From Variovorax ginsengisoli (GTDB taxonomy: Bacteria > Pseudomonadota > Gammaproteobacteria > Burkholderiales > Burkholderiaceae_C), in NCBI RefSeq assembly GCF_030811835.1, contig NZ_JAUSRO010000014.1, positions 108,569 through 172,568 on the forward strand: a DNA stretch of 64,000 bases. The letters run 5' to 3'. Each line of letters opens with the position of its first letter. Within the stretch, counting starts at the first letter, position 1. The translations under genes and the position numbers were made by a program. The notes under the pieces are model-generated. The model worked only from the letters and a program-made list of their open reading frames with translations, made no database searches and was not told the origin of the DNA. This document shows, one piece after another, positions 33,926-42,551 of this stretch.

Positions 33926-34668
33926 TTCCCAGCTACAACACCGGTGAACGGCTGTTCTCGACGGTCGCGGCCGCGCGCGCCCAATGGAGCCCCGTGTGGG
34001 TGGTGGTCGACGGCAGCACCGACGGAACCGGTGAACGACTGCAGGAAATGGCGCGCAGCGACCCGGGCCTGCGCGTCTGGCTGCTGCCCGAGAACCAGGG
34101 CAAGGGCTCGGCGGTTCTGCACGGCCTGCGCATGGCCGAGCAGGCCGGTTTCACGCATGCGCTGGCCATGGATTCCGATGGCCAGCATCCGGCCGACCTG
34201 ATCCCCGCCTTCATGCAGGCCTCCCTGGCGCGGCCCGACACGATGGTGCTCGGACGCCCGATCTTCGACGCCAGCGCGCCACTGCTGCGCGTGCGGGGCC
34301 GGCGCATCTCCAACGGCTGGACCCAGCTGGAGACGCTGTTCGCGGGCATCGGCGACTCGCTCTACGGCTTTCGCATCTATCCGGTCGGCGCACTGATCCG
34401 CGTGATGGAGCGCCAGCCATGGATGCGTCGCTTCGACTTCGACACCGAGGCGGTCGTGCGCCTGGCCTGGGGCGGCGTGAAACCGGTGAACATCGATGCG
34501 CCCGTCAAATACCTCAGCGCGGCGGAGGGCGGCGTGTCCCATTTCAACTACCTACGTGACAATGTGCTGCTGACCTGGATGCACACGCGGTTGATGGTGG
34601 AATTCGTGCTGCGGCTGCCGCAGTTGCTCTACCGGCGGCTGCGACGCAAGCCGCCGTTCCAGCGCTGA
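33892..34668 (+). CDS. Family 2 glycosyltransferase
   Basis: A 258-residue GT-A fold glycosyltransferase. The N-terminal nucleotide-binding motif VLIPSYNTG (about residues 9-17) and VVVDGSTDGTGE are followed by the metal-binding DxD region reading MDSDGQHP (about 86-93), as in dolichol-phosphate mannosyl or glucosyl transferase-like enzymes. There are no long membrane segments, but the C-terminus is basic and hydrophobic, suggesting membrane association. In this cluster it probably adds a sugar to the lipid anchor of the pigment. The ATG at 33892 lies inside the upstream acyltransferase gene, a sign of coupled translation. The sugar donor is unknown. Confidence 0.83.
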   Translation: MPDASRTHLVLIPSYNTGERLFSTVAAARAQWSPVWVVVDGSTDGTGERLQEMARSDPGLRVWLLPENQGKGSAVLHGLRMAEQAGFTHALAMDSDGQHPADLIPAFMQASLARPDTMVLGRPIFDASAPLLRVRGRRISNGWTQLETLFAGIGDSLYGFRIYPVGALIRVMERQPWMRRFDFDTEAVVRLAWGGVKPVNIDAPVKYLSAAEGGVSHFNYLRDNVLLTWMHTRLMVEFVLRLPQLLYRRLRRKPPFQR

Positions 34669-34721
34669 CACGCACGAGGCCGACGGCTGCATCAGCCGGG
34701 CTCGATTCACCGAAGTCTTTC

Positions 34722-35441
34722 ATGCCGAGCCCCCTGCCCCCCCACTGGACCGTCGACATCGGCCTGCGCATGCGCAGGCACTTCCTGCTGAAACTCGTCG
34801 GCACTACCGCCTTCACATGGCTGTTCTTCATCGGCTACTTCGAGCTGTTGCGCCACCCGGTGTTCGAAGTCACCGTGATGCCGCTGATTGCACTCGATGC
34901 GCTGGTGCCCTTCACACCGAGTGCGCTGGCGGCGTATTTGTCACTCTGGGTCTACGTCGGGATGGGGCCGGGTCTGCAATACACCTTCCGCGAATTGGTC
35001 GTGTACAGCCTGTGGATCAGCGCCATGTGCGTGGCGGGCCTGGTTTGCTTTTACTTCTGGCCGACCGCGGTGCCCGCGCGCAACTTCGACGCCAGCGGCT
35101 ACCCCGGCTTCGCGCTGCTGCAGGGCGTTGACGCAGCGGGCAATGCCTGCCCTTCGATGCACGTGGCAGCGGCCATGTTCACGATGCTGCGCATCGAGCA
35201 GGTGTTGCGGGACGCACGCACACCCGTCGTGCTGCGCGCACTCAACCTCCTGTGGTTCGTCGCCATCGCCTGGTCCACGCTCGCCACCCGTCAGCATGTC
35301 GCCCTGGACGCGCTGGCGGGTGCGGCGCTCGGCATCGCCTTTGCCGTCCCTTCTTTGCGTTGGCGGCCACGCGCGACGGGCCCGCTGGCGCATCGGGCCG
35401 ACCGAATATCATCAGGCACAACCAGAATTACACAGAGGTAG
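34722..35441 (+). CDS. PAP2-superfamily membrane phosphatase
   Basis: A 239-residue integral membrane protein with about six hydrophobic segments. The phosphatidic-acid-phosphatase type 2 motifs are present: PSMHVA (about residues 143-148) and RQHVALDALAG (about 191-201), where the His residues form the phosphate-transfer site. The first PAP2 block (KxxxxxxRP) is not obvious, so activity is likely but not certain. It sits 53 bp after the glycosyltransferase and six bp before the carrier protein gene. In the pigment cluster it might remove a phosphate from a lipid or prenol-phosphate intermediate; inositol phosphorylceramide synthase-like relatives transfer head groups instead. Confidence 0.8.
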   Translation: MPSPLPPHWTVDIGLRMRRHFLLKLVGTTAFTWLFFIGYFELLRHPVFEVTVMPLIALDALVPFTPSALAAYLSLWVYVGMGPGLQYTFRELVVYSLWISAMCVAGLVCFYFWPTAVPARNFDASGYPGFALLQGVDAAGNACPSMHVAAAMFTMLRIEQVLRDARTPVVLRALNLLWFVAIAWSTLATRQHVALDALAGAALGIAFAVPSLRWRPRATGPLAHRADRISSGTTRITQR

Positions 35442-35447
35442 AGAGCA

Positions 35448-35702
35448 ATGAGTTCGTTGAAGGACCTGCAGGCGTTGATCCAGGACAAATACGACATCGA
35501 CCCGGCCACCCTCGACCCGCATGCATCCATGCGCGACAAGGGTTTCGATTCGCTGGCGCTTGCCGAATTCGTTTTCGCCATCGAAGACCATTTCCATATT
35601 TCGATGCCCGATGACGATCTGAGCATCGACACGCTCGCCGGCCTGGCCGCGCTGGTCGACAGCGTGCTGGCCAAGCAACCCGCAGCAGCCAGGGCAGCGT
35701 GA
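35448..35702 (+). CDS. Acyl carrier protein
   Basis: An 84-residue acyl carrier protein. The phosphopantetheine attachment Ser lies in KGFDSLALAEF (about residue 35), with the acidic helix II after it. The Ala-rich C-terminus ends in QPAAARAA. An AGAGAG-type ribosome site precedes the ATG at 35448. Its stop shares bases with the GTG start of the ketosynthase (GTGA), so ACP and ketosynthase are made together. A second ACP is encoded at 60198. Two carrier proteins are common in aryl-polyene systems, one for elongation and one for the starter or transfer. Confidence 0.9.
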   Translation: MSSLKDLQALIQDKYDIDPATLDPHASMRDKGFDSLALAEFVFAIEDHFHISMPDDDLSIDTLAGLAALVDSVLAKQPAAARAA

Positions 35703-36931
35703 GCCTGCAGCAGGTCCTGGTCACTGGCCTGGGCGTCATGGCGCCCCACGGCGACGACGCTGGCCGCTTTTTCGACGCGCTGCTGCGGGGTGAATCGGCC
35801 ATCCGCCCCATCCTTCCTGACCTGCCCAAACCAGCGGCCGCGGCCACCGTGGACTTCGAGGCGGCACGGTGGTTCAGCAAGCTGCAGCTCGCTGGCGTCG
35901 ACCGGGTGAGCCAGCTCGCCGTGGCGGCAGCCGATCTGGCCCTGCGCGATGCAGGCCTGGTCGGCGCCCCTGAAAGCGCGCCGGACGTGGCGCCAGAACG
36001 CATCGGTGTCTATGCCGGTTGCGGCATGGGGGGCGCAGGGGCGCTCGAAGCCGCCTACCGCAGCGGCGCCAGTGGCCGGGTGCCGCCGCTGACCGTGCCG
36101 GCCTTCATGCCAAACGCGCCGGCATCACACGTGGCGATGCGCCTGAACGCCCAAGGGCCGGTGCTCACCTATTCGGTGGCCTGTGCGTCGTCTTCCATTG
36201 CCATTGCCGAAGCGGCCAAGGCCGTGGAGCGCGGCGAGGTCGACGTCGCCATCGCTGGTGGCAGCGAAGCATTGATCGTCGAAGGCGTGGTGCTTGCATG
36301 GCAGGCGATGCAGACATTGGCCAGCTTCGCACCCGGCGAGGCCGCCAGCGCGGTCCGTCCATTCGCCAGCGACCGCACCGGCTTCGCGCTGGGCGAAGGC
36401 GCGGCGTTCCTCGTGCTCGAATCCGCCGCGCACGCCGAGCGGCGCGGCGCGCGCAGCCATGCACGGTTGGCCGGCTGGGGCAGCACCTGCGATGCGACCC
36501 ATCTCACCAAGCCGGATGCCGCCGGCCAGGCCCGCGCCTTGCGCGCGGCCCTGCGCATGGCCGACCTGCAGCCGGCAGACGTCGGCTACTGCAACGCCCA
36601 CGGCACCGCCACCCGCATCGGCGACGTGGTGGAGCGCCAGGCGCTGGCCGAGGTCTGGGGCTCGCAGCTGGATCGGCTGGCCGTGAGCTCCACCAAGGCC
36701 CTGCATGGTCATCTGCTCGGCGCCGCTGGCGCGTTGGAGGCGGTGGTGACCGTGCTCGCGCTGCGCCGCCGTCAACTGCCGCCGAATGCGCACTGCAGCA
36801 CGCCAGACCCGGACTGCGCACTGAACCTGGTCCCCGCCGTTGGCGCCGAAGCGCCCGGTCTCGAAGCGGCGATCAGCAGTTCTTTCGCCTTCGGCGGATC
36901 GAACGCAACGCTGCTTTTCACGCGGGGATGA
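35699..36931 (+). CDS. Beta-ketoacyl-ACP synthase (pigment pathway)
   Basis: A 410-residue type II ketosynthase of the FabF/KAS class. The catalytic triad is intact: Cys162 in VACASSS, His301 in NAHGTAT, and His338 in LHGHLLG, with Lys333 before it. It starts with GTG at 35699, overlapping the ACP stop. The enzyme condenses malonyl units onto the aryl starter. Aryl-polyene clusters usually contain several ketosynthases, including a chain-length factor with a changed active site; only this active copy is seen here. It is the last gene of the left cluster half; directly after it lies the convergent sugar-utilisation segment, and the cluster resumes at 50929. Confidence 0.9.
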   Translation: MSLQQVLVTGLGVMAPHGDDAGRFFDALLRGESAIRPILPDLPKPAAAATVDFEAARWFSKLQLAGVDRVSQLAVAAADLALRDAGLVGAPESAPDVAPERIGVYAGCGMGGAGALEAAYRSGASGRVPPLTVPAFMPNAPASHVAMRLNAQGPVLTYSVACASSSIAIAEAAKAVERGEVDVAIAGGSEALIVEGVVLAWQAMQTLASFAPGEAASAVRPFASDRTGFALGEGAAFLVLESAAHAERRGARSHARLAGWGSTCDATHLTKPDAAGQARALRAALRMADLQPADVGYCNAHGTATRIGDVVERQALAEVWGSQLDRLAVSSTKALHGHLLGAAGALEAVVTVLALRRRQLPPNAHCSTPDPDCALNLVPAVGAEAPGLEAAISSSFAFGGSNATLLFTRG

Positions 36932-36950
36932 CAGCCAGGACCCCAGCGGG

Positions 36951-38207
36951 TCAGGCGCCGGCGTAATCTCGCTCGTCGCAGCGCGCGAGGTACTCGCGCA
37001 CCGGCTGGCGCAGCCAGTTCCACAGCAGGCCGGCGAACAGCACGACCGCAAACGCGCTCGCCAATGCAAAGCCGTAGCGCATGCCACCAAAGGCGTCGGC
37101 CACCAGGCCCATGGCGAACGGACCGGCCGCCGCAGCCAGGCACGAAAAGAACAGGTTGAAGCCCGCCACGGCGCCATGCTGCGCACGCGGCGCGCAGCTG
37201 ATGCCCTTCGAGTTGAGCGTGGGGTACAGCACGGACATGAACAGCCCCGAGGCCGGCAGCAGGTACACCGCCCAGGCCACACCGCCCCACAGGGCGACGA
37301 GGAAGCACAAGGCGATGCCGAAGGACATGGCGCAGATCAGCAGCGTCCATTCCACGCGGCTGAGCAGCCAGCCGCCCAGAAAACGGCCAAGCGCACGCAA
37401 TGCAAAGAAGACCGGCAGCGCGTAAGCGGCCAGCCAGGTCGACGGACCCTTGTAGCCGAGCAGCAGCGTCGGCAACCACACGTAGATTGCACATTCCACG
37501 GCCACGTACATGAAAAGCGATAGCGCAAAGCCCAACACGTAGGGCTGGCGCATGAGCGCGAAGCACTGGCGCAGGCTGGCCTCGTGCGCGGCGATGGTGT
37601 CGCCAGCACCGACCACCGACACCGGCGGCTGCGGATAGCGCACGCTCGCCGCCGAGATCACCAGAACCATCGCCAGCACGGCTGCAGCCAGGTACAGCCA
37701 CTTCCAGGGCAGCCCGGTGTGCAGCAGCCATGTCACCAGCGCGGGCCCGACGATGGCGCCGATCGCGAAGAAGCCCTCCACCGTATTCATGGTGGCCGTG
37801 TGCTCGCGGGTCGAGCGTGAGAGATCGCCGATCAGCGCCAGCGCGCCGGTCTTGAAGATGCCAACGGCGACGCCCGACAGCATGAGCAGCACCAGAAAGA
37901 AGCCAAAGCCGTCACCCAGGGCGAACATGCCGCTGGCCAGCGAGAACAACGCCAGCCCCAGCAATATCGTGAACTTGCGGCCCAGCCGGTCGGCCAGGCC
38001 ACCCAGCAGAAAGCCCGACAACGCAATGGCCAGCATGGTGCCGTAGTGGAAGGCGCTGGCTGCCGCCATGCTCAGACCATAGGTGCGGATCACCTCGGGC
38101 AGGATCACGCCGACGGCATCGGTCGTCATGGCGAAGATCAGGAACATCAGGCAGGTGAGCCAGCGCAGCAGATGGGTCTGCGCGGGTAGGGGTGCAGCAT
38201 GTGGCAT
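36951..38207 (-). CDS. MFS transporter, probably for sucrose or its products
   Basis: A 418-residue major facilitator with twelve hydrophobic segments and the loop motif GGLADRLGRKF (about residues 69-79) between helices two and three. A second loop (FFALRALGRFLGGWLL, about residues 262-277) marks the second half. The gene lies 65 bp after the sucrose phosphorylase gene on the same strand, in an operon headed by a carbohydrate porin, so uptake of sucrose or a related disaccharide is the likely role. The sequence alone does not fix the sugar. It comes 19 bp from the end of the convergent ketosynthase gene; no clear terminator hairpin is visible between them. Confidence 0.83.
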   Translation of the reverse strand: MPHAAPLPAQTHLLRWLTCLMFLIFAMTTDAVGVILPEVIRTYGLSMAAASAFHYGTMLAIALSGFLLGGLADRLGRKFTILLGLALFSLASGMFALGDGFGFFLVLLMLSGVAVGIFKTGALALIGDLSRSTREHTATMNTVEGFFAIGAIVGPALVTWLLHTGLPWKWLYLAAAVLAMVLVISAASVRYPQPPVSVVGAGDTIAAHEASLRQCFALMRQPYVLGFALSLFMYVAVECAIYVWLPTLLLGYKGPSTWLAAYALPVFFALRALGRFLGGWLLSRVEWTLLICAMSFGIALCFLVALWGGVAWAVYLLPASGLFMSVLYPTLNSKGISCAPRAQHGAVAGFNLFFSCLAAAAGPFAMGLVADAFGGMRYGFALASAFAVVLFAGLLWNWLRQPVREYLARCDERDYAGA

Positions 38208-38272
38208 GGCAGTCGTTTCCTCGTGGGGGTGGGCGGCAGCGAACGGATGGGGCGAAAAGCCTGCTTCCCTCT

Positions 38273-39760
38273 TCAGCGGGCCGCGTCGGGGCCGGCGACC
38301 ACCCAGCGTGCGGGGCTGCCCGCGGGGCCACCCTCCTGGGCGATGACGGCGATGCGTGCAGCCAGATCGACGTCCAGCCGCGCCTGGGAGTCACCCTGTG
38401 TCCAGACCATCGACAGATGGCCCGGCTGCGCGGGCAGCAGGCGGAATTCGCCCGCGAAGGCGGGATGCGCATTGCGCCAGGCCGCCAGCGCCAGCAGGCG
38501 GCGCACCGGCGGCGCCTCCAGGCACTTGCGGACCTCGTCCGCGTCGTAGTGATGGCGGTTGATGTCACGGCCAACGTGGGTGCGCTCGAGCAGCGCCATG
38601 TCATTGACGCCGCCCAGCAGGCCCACGTAATAGACCTGCGGCACGCCCGGCGCGAAGAACTGAATCGCGCGTGCCACCAGATAAGCCTCGTCGTCGCGGG
38701 CCAGCGCGTCGTAGTAAGTGCAGTTGACTTGGTAGAGGTCCAGGTTGGAGGCCGCCGCGCCGGTGGCCTGACGGCTCTGGCCGGCGCTGTTGACGTGGAT
38801 GGTTTCGACCAGCGCATCGATGGCCTCGGGCGCCAGCAGCCCCGGACGCCCCGTGACGGCATCCGCGCCCACGTCGATCACGCCGATGCCGTCGTGCGTG
38901 TCCAGCACCGTGACGGCATTGCGCGGGCTCATGGCCAGCCAGCGTGCCAGCGGCGCCGCATCGGCCTGGAAGAGCGCATGCAACACCAGCGGCGGCAGCG
39001 CGAAGTCGTACACCCGGTCCACCTTGGCCGCGATCTCGATCTGGGTCTGGTAATAGCTGTGGATCTCCACCAGCACCTCCATGCCCAGGCTGCGTGCCTC
39101 CTGGCTCAGCGTCTCTATGAAATCGAAGGTCTCGGGAATCATGAAGCAGCTCGTGCCTGCCTTCTTGATGGCATAGCCGGCCGCATCCAGCCGGATCGCG
39201 CGCACGCCCGACGCGTGGAAGCGCTCCAGGATGGCGCGCAGGTAGGCCTGCCCCTGGGGATGGTTCACGTCGATGTCCACTTGCCGGGGCGTGAAAGTGG
39301 TCCACAGCAGGCGCTTGTCGCCGTTGTCGAGCGTCACGGCCGTCAGCGGCAGGCCGGGGCGCGGGCGGTAGATGCGCAGCAACTCCTGCTCGGTGGCGCC
39401 GTCGGGGAACACGCTGCCGAAGGTCAGGAACATGCCGGCATGGGGCGAGGCGTCGCCCCGGCGGAGGAAATCCTGGAACTGCGGGGAGGCGTCCGAGACG
39501 TGGTTGACGATCAGATCGGCCATCACCTCCACCTGCTCACCCAGCGCTCGCACGTCGGCCCAGGTACCCAGGCGCGCATCGACGGCGGTGTGGTCGCTCG
39601 GGTCGAAGCCGGCATCTGCCCCGTCGATGGGATCGAAGAAGGGCAGCACGTGCACGCCGCCGATGGCCTCCGACAGCGACCCGCCCAGCAAGGCGGCCAG
39701 ACCGGGAATGTCACCCGCCAGGCGGTCTGCGTAAGTGATGAGCTGAACTTTGTTTTTCAT
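38273..39760 (-). CDS. Sucrose phosphorylase (GH13)
   Basis: A 495-residue retaining glycoside phosphorylase that converts sucrose and phosphate to glucose 1-phosphate and fructose. It shares long stretches with the Bifidobacterium enzyme, such as the opening KNKVQLITYADRL and YRPRPGLP near residue 131. The catalytic residues fall at the same positions as in that protein: nucleophile D192 in RLDAAGY, acid/base E232 in VEIHSYY, and D290 in LDTHDGIG. The enzyme has no signal peptide and is cytoplasmic. Phosphorolysis saves one ATP compared with hydrolysis. It is preceded by the porin gene and followed by the MFS transporter, all under the LacI regulator at 41217. I am confident of the family; specificity for sucrose over sucrose 6-phosphate is inferred from this similarity. 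Confidence 0.93.
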   Translation of the reverse strand: MKNKVQLITYADRLAGDIPGLAALLGGSLSEAIGGVHVLPFFDPIDGADAGFDPSDHTAVDARLGTWADVRALGEQVEVMADLIVNHVSDASPQFQDFLRRGDASPHAGMFLTFGSVFPDGATEQELLRIYRPRPGLPLTAVTLDNGDKRLLWTTFTPRQVDIDVNHPQGQAYLRAILERFHASGVRAIRLDAAGYAIKKAGTSCFMIPETFDFIETLSQEARSLGMEVLVEIHSYYQTQIEIAAKVDRVYDFALPPLVLHALFQADAAPLARWLAMSPRNAVTVLDTHDGIGVIDVGADAVTGRPGLLAPEAIDALVETIHVNSAGQSRQATGAAASNLDLYQVNCTYYDALARDDEAYLVARAIQFFAPGVPQVYYVGLLGGVNDMALLERTHVGRDINRHHYDADEVRKCLEAPPVRRLLALAAWRNAHPAFAGEFRLLPAQPGHLSMVWTQGDSQARLDVDLAARIAVIAQEGGPAGSPARWVVAGPDAAR

Positions 39761-39823
39761 GAAAATCCTCCGTCAGGGACGGCAATTGCGGGGAAAAGGA
39801 AAACGGGCGCCCATGCGGGCCGC

Positions 39824-41065
39824 CTACAGCCAGGTCTCCAGCTGAAGGCCCACCAGCGTGACGCTGCGGGCGCGGCCGGGCATGGCCAGCGCAGCGGCGG
39901 CGGCATCGTTCATCCGCACGCGGGTGACGAACAGCCGCAACTCGGGCCGGCCGTTGAAGCCGGGCTTTGCGCTGAGGGTGGGCGCGATGGTGAACTTGCT
40001 CAGCCGCTGCAGCGCCCCCCCGTCGTCGGGGCGGCGCTCGTTGTAACCGGCCTCGAACAGCAACTTGGCATGGCGCGCGATGTCCCAGCTCAGCCGACCG
40101 CCGGTCACCCAGCCGTTGTCGACCTGGTTCATGCCATCGGTGCGGCCCCGTTCGATGCCCATCAGCGCCTGGGCGCCCAGCGGGCCGGACTGCCCTTCGA
40201 CGGCGTGGACGAATCGCTGCGCCGTCCGGCCAACCGTGCTGGAGAAAGCGCCGAATCCGTTGTCCAGCGCGCCCTGGCCTGACGAGAACTGCAGCCAGGT
40301 GGTGTGGCGCAGGGTGCGATCGGTCAGTTCGACGGCGCAGCGGTGACGCAGCGACAGCGACTGCCCGTCGCGCTCGCCGCTGGCGCCGCCCCCATGCACC
40401 AGGCTGCCCTGCACGCGCAGATCACCGCGCTCACCAATGGGCACGGCGCTCCAATCGATGCTCAGCCGCGACGCCTGAATATCGTGCTGCACGCCCTGCG
40501 CCACGTTCTGGATGATCTTGCCGAAATAGGCCACACCGAACAGGCCAGGGCCGGCCGGCAGGCCGTGGATGCCGAATCCCCGGCCACTGTCGGGAAGAAG
40601 GTAGTCGGTGTCGACGATGTGCAGGCTCTCGCGATGCCAGGCCCGCTGACCGACCCAGATCACGGCCTGGTCGGGCAGCATCGGCAGGCCCGCGAGTTCG
40701 ACGAAAGCCTGCTTGAGGGTGTAGTGCAGGTGGTCGGGCGTCGGCGCAGGGTCGTACAGTGCGCCACCCCATACGGCGCGCAGCTTGAGGCCGGAGCCCA
40801 GCTCCAAGGTGCGCCCAAGCTTCACCTCGCCATAAAAATCGCCCTCGTTGCCCAGCCTCAGCTTCTGGCCCGCCAGACCCAGGCTGTAGCCACCACGGGG
40901 AGCGCCTTCCACCGACGCCCGGGACGCGCCCGTCCGCAGATAGGCAGCGAATTCCAGTTCCCCCTCCTCGGCGGCGATGGCTGAAGCGCAGGCCGTCAGT
41001 ATCATCAGAACGACTGCCGTCGACCGAAGAATGCGACAAGCGAAAGTTTCCAGTGGATGGCGCAC
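39824..41065 (-). CDS. LamB/ScrY-type carbohydrate porin
   Basis: A 413-residue outer-membrane beta-barrel protein. It has a signal peptide (STAVVLMILTACASAIAAEE, about residues 15-34), then features of the maltoporin family: AYLRTGASR near the mature start, RLGNEGDFYGEVKLG (about 70-84), VWVGQR-like IWVGQRAWHR and the ending VGLQLETWL with an aromatic/hydrophobic C-terminus needed for barrel assembly. It would pass sucrose or other oligosaccharides through the outer membrane. It is the first gene of the operon with sucrose phosphorylase and the MFS transporter. Twin palindromic operators lie just upstream (41109-41143), between this gene and the divergent LacI-type regulator. Confidence 0.85.
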   Translation of the reverse strand: MRHPLETFACRILRSTAVVLMILTACASAIAAEEGELEFAAYLRTGASRASVEGAPRGGYSLGLAGQKLRLGNEGDFYGEVKLGRTLELGSGLKLRAVWGGALYDPAPTPDHLHYTLKQAFVELAGLPMLPDQAVIWVGQRAWHRESLHIVDTDYLLPDSGRGFGIHGLPAGPGLFGVAYFGKIIQNVAQGVQHDIQASRLSIDWSAVPIGERGDLRVQGSLVHGGGASGERDGQSLSLRHRCAVELTDRTLRHTTWLQFSSGQGALDNGFGAFSSTVGRTAQRFVHAVEGQSGPLGAQALMGIERGRTDGMNQVDNGWVTGGRLSWDIARHAKLLFEAGYNERRPDDGGALQRLSKFTIAPTLSAKPGFNGRPELRLFVTRVRMNDAAAAALAMPGRARSVTLVGLQLETWL

Positions 41066-41108
41066 CGTGTTTCTCCCTCACAAGTTTTGATTTGTTTTTC
41101 CGACTCAT

Positions 41109-41122
41109 TCAAAGCGCTTTGA
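41109..41122. promoter_or_regulatory. LacI-type operator O1 (TCAAAGCGCTTTGA)
   Basis: A perfect 14-bp palindrome with the central CG step and AAAGCGCTTT core typical of LacI/GalR-family operators. It lies 43 bp upstream of the porin start and is the copy nearer to the sugar-uptake genes. A second identical copy lies at 41130-41143, centred 21 bp away, about two helical turns, so two repressor dimers could bind the same face. Confidence 0.88.
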
Positions 41123-41129
41123 GTATCTT

Positions 41130-41143
41130 TCAAAGCGCTTTGA
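41130..41143. promoter_or_regulatory. LacI-type operator O2 (TCAAAGCGCTTTGA)
   Basis: The second identical copy of the palindrome, 74 bp before the LacI-family gene start at 41217 and 21 bp centre-to-centre from the first. Its place between divergent promoters fits repression of the porin operon together with autoregulation of the regulator gene. Confidence 0.88.
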
Positions 41144-41216
41144 ATTGGACTTGGTAGTTACACCAGTCAGCGGCGTATCGCCGACCTTCGTCTTTTCCTT
41201 CTATCGATCACGTCCC

Positions 41217-42221
41217 ATGTCCCTCAAGCAGATCGCCGCCGAGCTCAATCTCTCCTTGACCACGGTCAGCCGCGCGCTCAACGACTACCCCGAGGTGGCA
41301 GAAGGCACGCGGCGCCTGGTGCAGGAGGTGGCACGGCGCATCGGCTATCGCGCCAACGCCACCGCGCGACGGCTGGCGCTGGGCAAGGCGGATGCGGTGG
41401 GCATGGTGCTGCCCATCGTTCCAGGCCACCTGGCCAGCGACGTGCAGTTCCTCACCGTGGCGGCCGCCATGACCGAACGGCTGGCGCAGGAAGGGGTGGA
41501 TCTGCTGTTGGTGTCCTCGCCCGTGGATCAGGAGTTGCGCGCCTACGAGCGGGCCATTGCCACCCGCCGCGTCGATGCCTTCGTGGTGCCACGAACCCAG
41601 GTGCACGACGCGCGACTGAAGTTGCTGGCCGAGCGCGACGTGCCCTTCGTGGCTTACGGCCGCACCGAAGACGGCCATCTCGCCACCCACGCCTGGCTCG
41701 ATTTCGATAACCAATCAGGCGGCCGGCAAGCCGGCGAACACCTCCTGGCCCGTGGCCGACGGCGCATGGGCTACGTGGGCGCACCCGCGGTCTACAGCTT
41801 CGCTGCCCAGCGCTTCGCGGGTTTCGTCTCGGCGCTGGAGGCGACGGCCGATGCCACGCTACCTCACGCCGCCGTTCGGCGCGATGCGTTCGACCCGCTC
41901 GCCGGCTACCAGGCCATGCAGGCCTTGCTGACGCTGAATGCGCAGGAACGCCCCGAGGCCGTGCTGATCGACAACGACCTGGCTGCCCAGGGAGCGCTCC
42001 AGGCGGTGAAGGAGCACGGGCTGCAACTGGGCCAGGACCTGGCGCTGGTGGTCTACGGTGAGCTGCCCGCCGAAGCCGCACCGCGAGGTCTGGCCTGCAT
42101 GCGCCAGGCCAGTTCTGCGGAAACCGGCGTGGAACTCGCCGAGATGGTGCTGGCCCTGCTGAGGGACGAGCCCATCGCGGGGCTGCAGCGTCTGCACCAA
42201 CCCCGCTTGCAGCAGTTTTAG
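41217..42221 (+). CDS. LacI-family transcriptional regulator of sucrose operon
   Basis: A 334-residue LacI/GalR regulator. The N-terminal helix-turn-helix and hinge are clear: SLKQIAAELNLSLTTVSRAL (about residues 2-21), then NATARRLALGK in the hinge helix. The periplasmic-binding-protein-like core follows. The ATG at 41217 puts the DNA-binding domain at the N-terminus; the frame is open upstream, but an extra 24 residues would be unusual. It is divergent from the porin, sucrose phosphorylase and MFS operon. Two identical palindromes between them are its probable binding sites, and a sugar related to sucrose is the probable inducer. Confidence 0.92.
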   Translation: MSLKQIAAELNLSLTTVSRALNDYPEVAEGTRRLVQEVARRIGYRANATARRLALGKADAVGMVLPIVPGHLASDVQFLTVAAAMTERLAQEGVDLLLVSSPVDQELRAYERAIATRRVDAFVVPRTQVHDARLKLLAERDVPFVAYGRTEDGHLATHAWLDFDNQSGGRQAGEHLLARGRRRMGYVGAPAVYSFAAQRFAGFVSALEATADATLPHAAVRRDAFDPLAGYQAMQALLTLNAQERPEAVLIDNDLAAQGALQAVKEHGLQLGQDLALVVYGELPAEAAPRGLACMRQASSAETGVELAEMVLALLRDEPIAGLQRLHQPRLQQF

Positions 42222-42551
42222 GAGGCTGCCGGACTCGACGTCGAGAACGACCCGCATCCACGCATCCCTCGATGCCGCCACCATTGTGGTGGGGCGCTGG
42301 CCTGGCCGATCCGGCGGCATGGGAGGAGCACCAAGCGTCAGCGAGCAGCCCGCCCACCGTGCCACCGTTGTAAACAAGCGGCAATCTGCAAGCGTATTGA
42401 AGGGCCGGATCGCTCGATTTGTGCAATCCATCACGCATCTCGAAAGCGCGCTCAAGACGTCTTCTTTTTACGGCTTCCGCCAAGAAGACAGCCTTTCATA
42501 ATCCCTTGAAGAAGGCCCCCACAAAGGGGACCGGCACTTCAGGGAGTCCCC
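42222..42551. other. Intergenic stretch between LacI gene and toxin island
   Basis: No convincing gene is seen in these 330 bases. A hairpin with arms CCACCA and TGGTGG around TTG lies at 42278-42292, without a following T run, so it is a weak terminator candidate for the LacI gene. A second possible hairpin, CCCC-ACAAA-GGGG, lies at about 42518-42530 just before the AGGGAG ribosome site of the small frame at 42552. The middle is of average composition and should hold the promoter of the toxin operon, which I could not place. Confidence 0.5.

Noticed and set aside
38192..40282. Long plus-strand open frame of about 700 codons opposite sucrose phosphorylase and the porin
   Set aside because: Its product is rich in Arg, His, Gln and Ala without domains, while the other strand encodes proteins with exact catalytic motifs. 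It is a GC-driven shadow.
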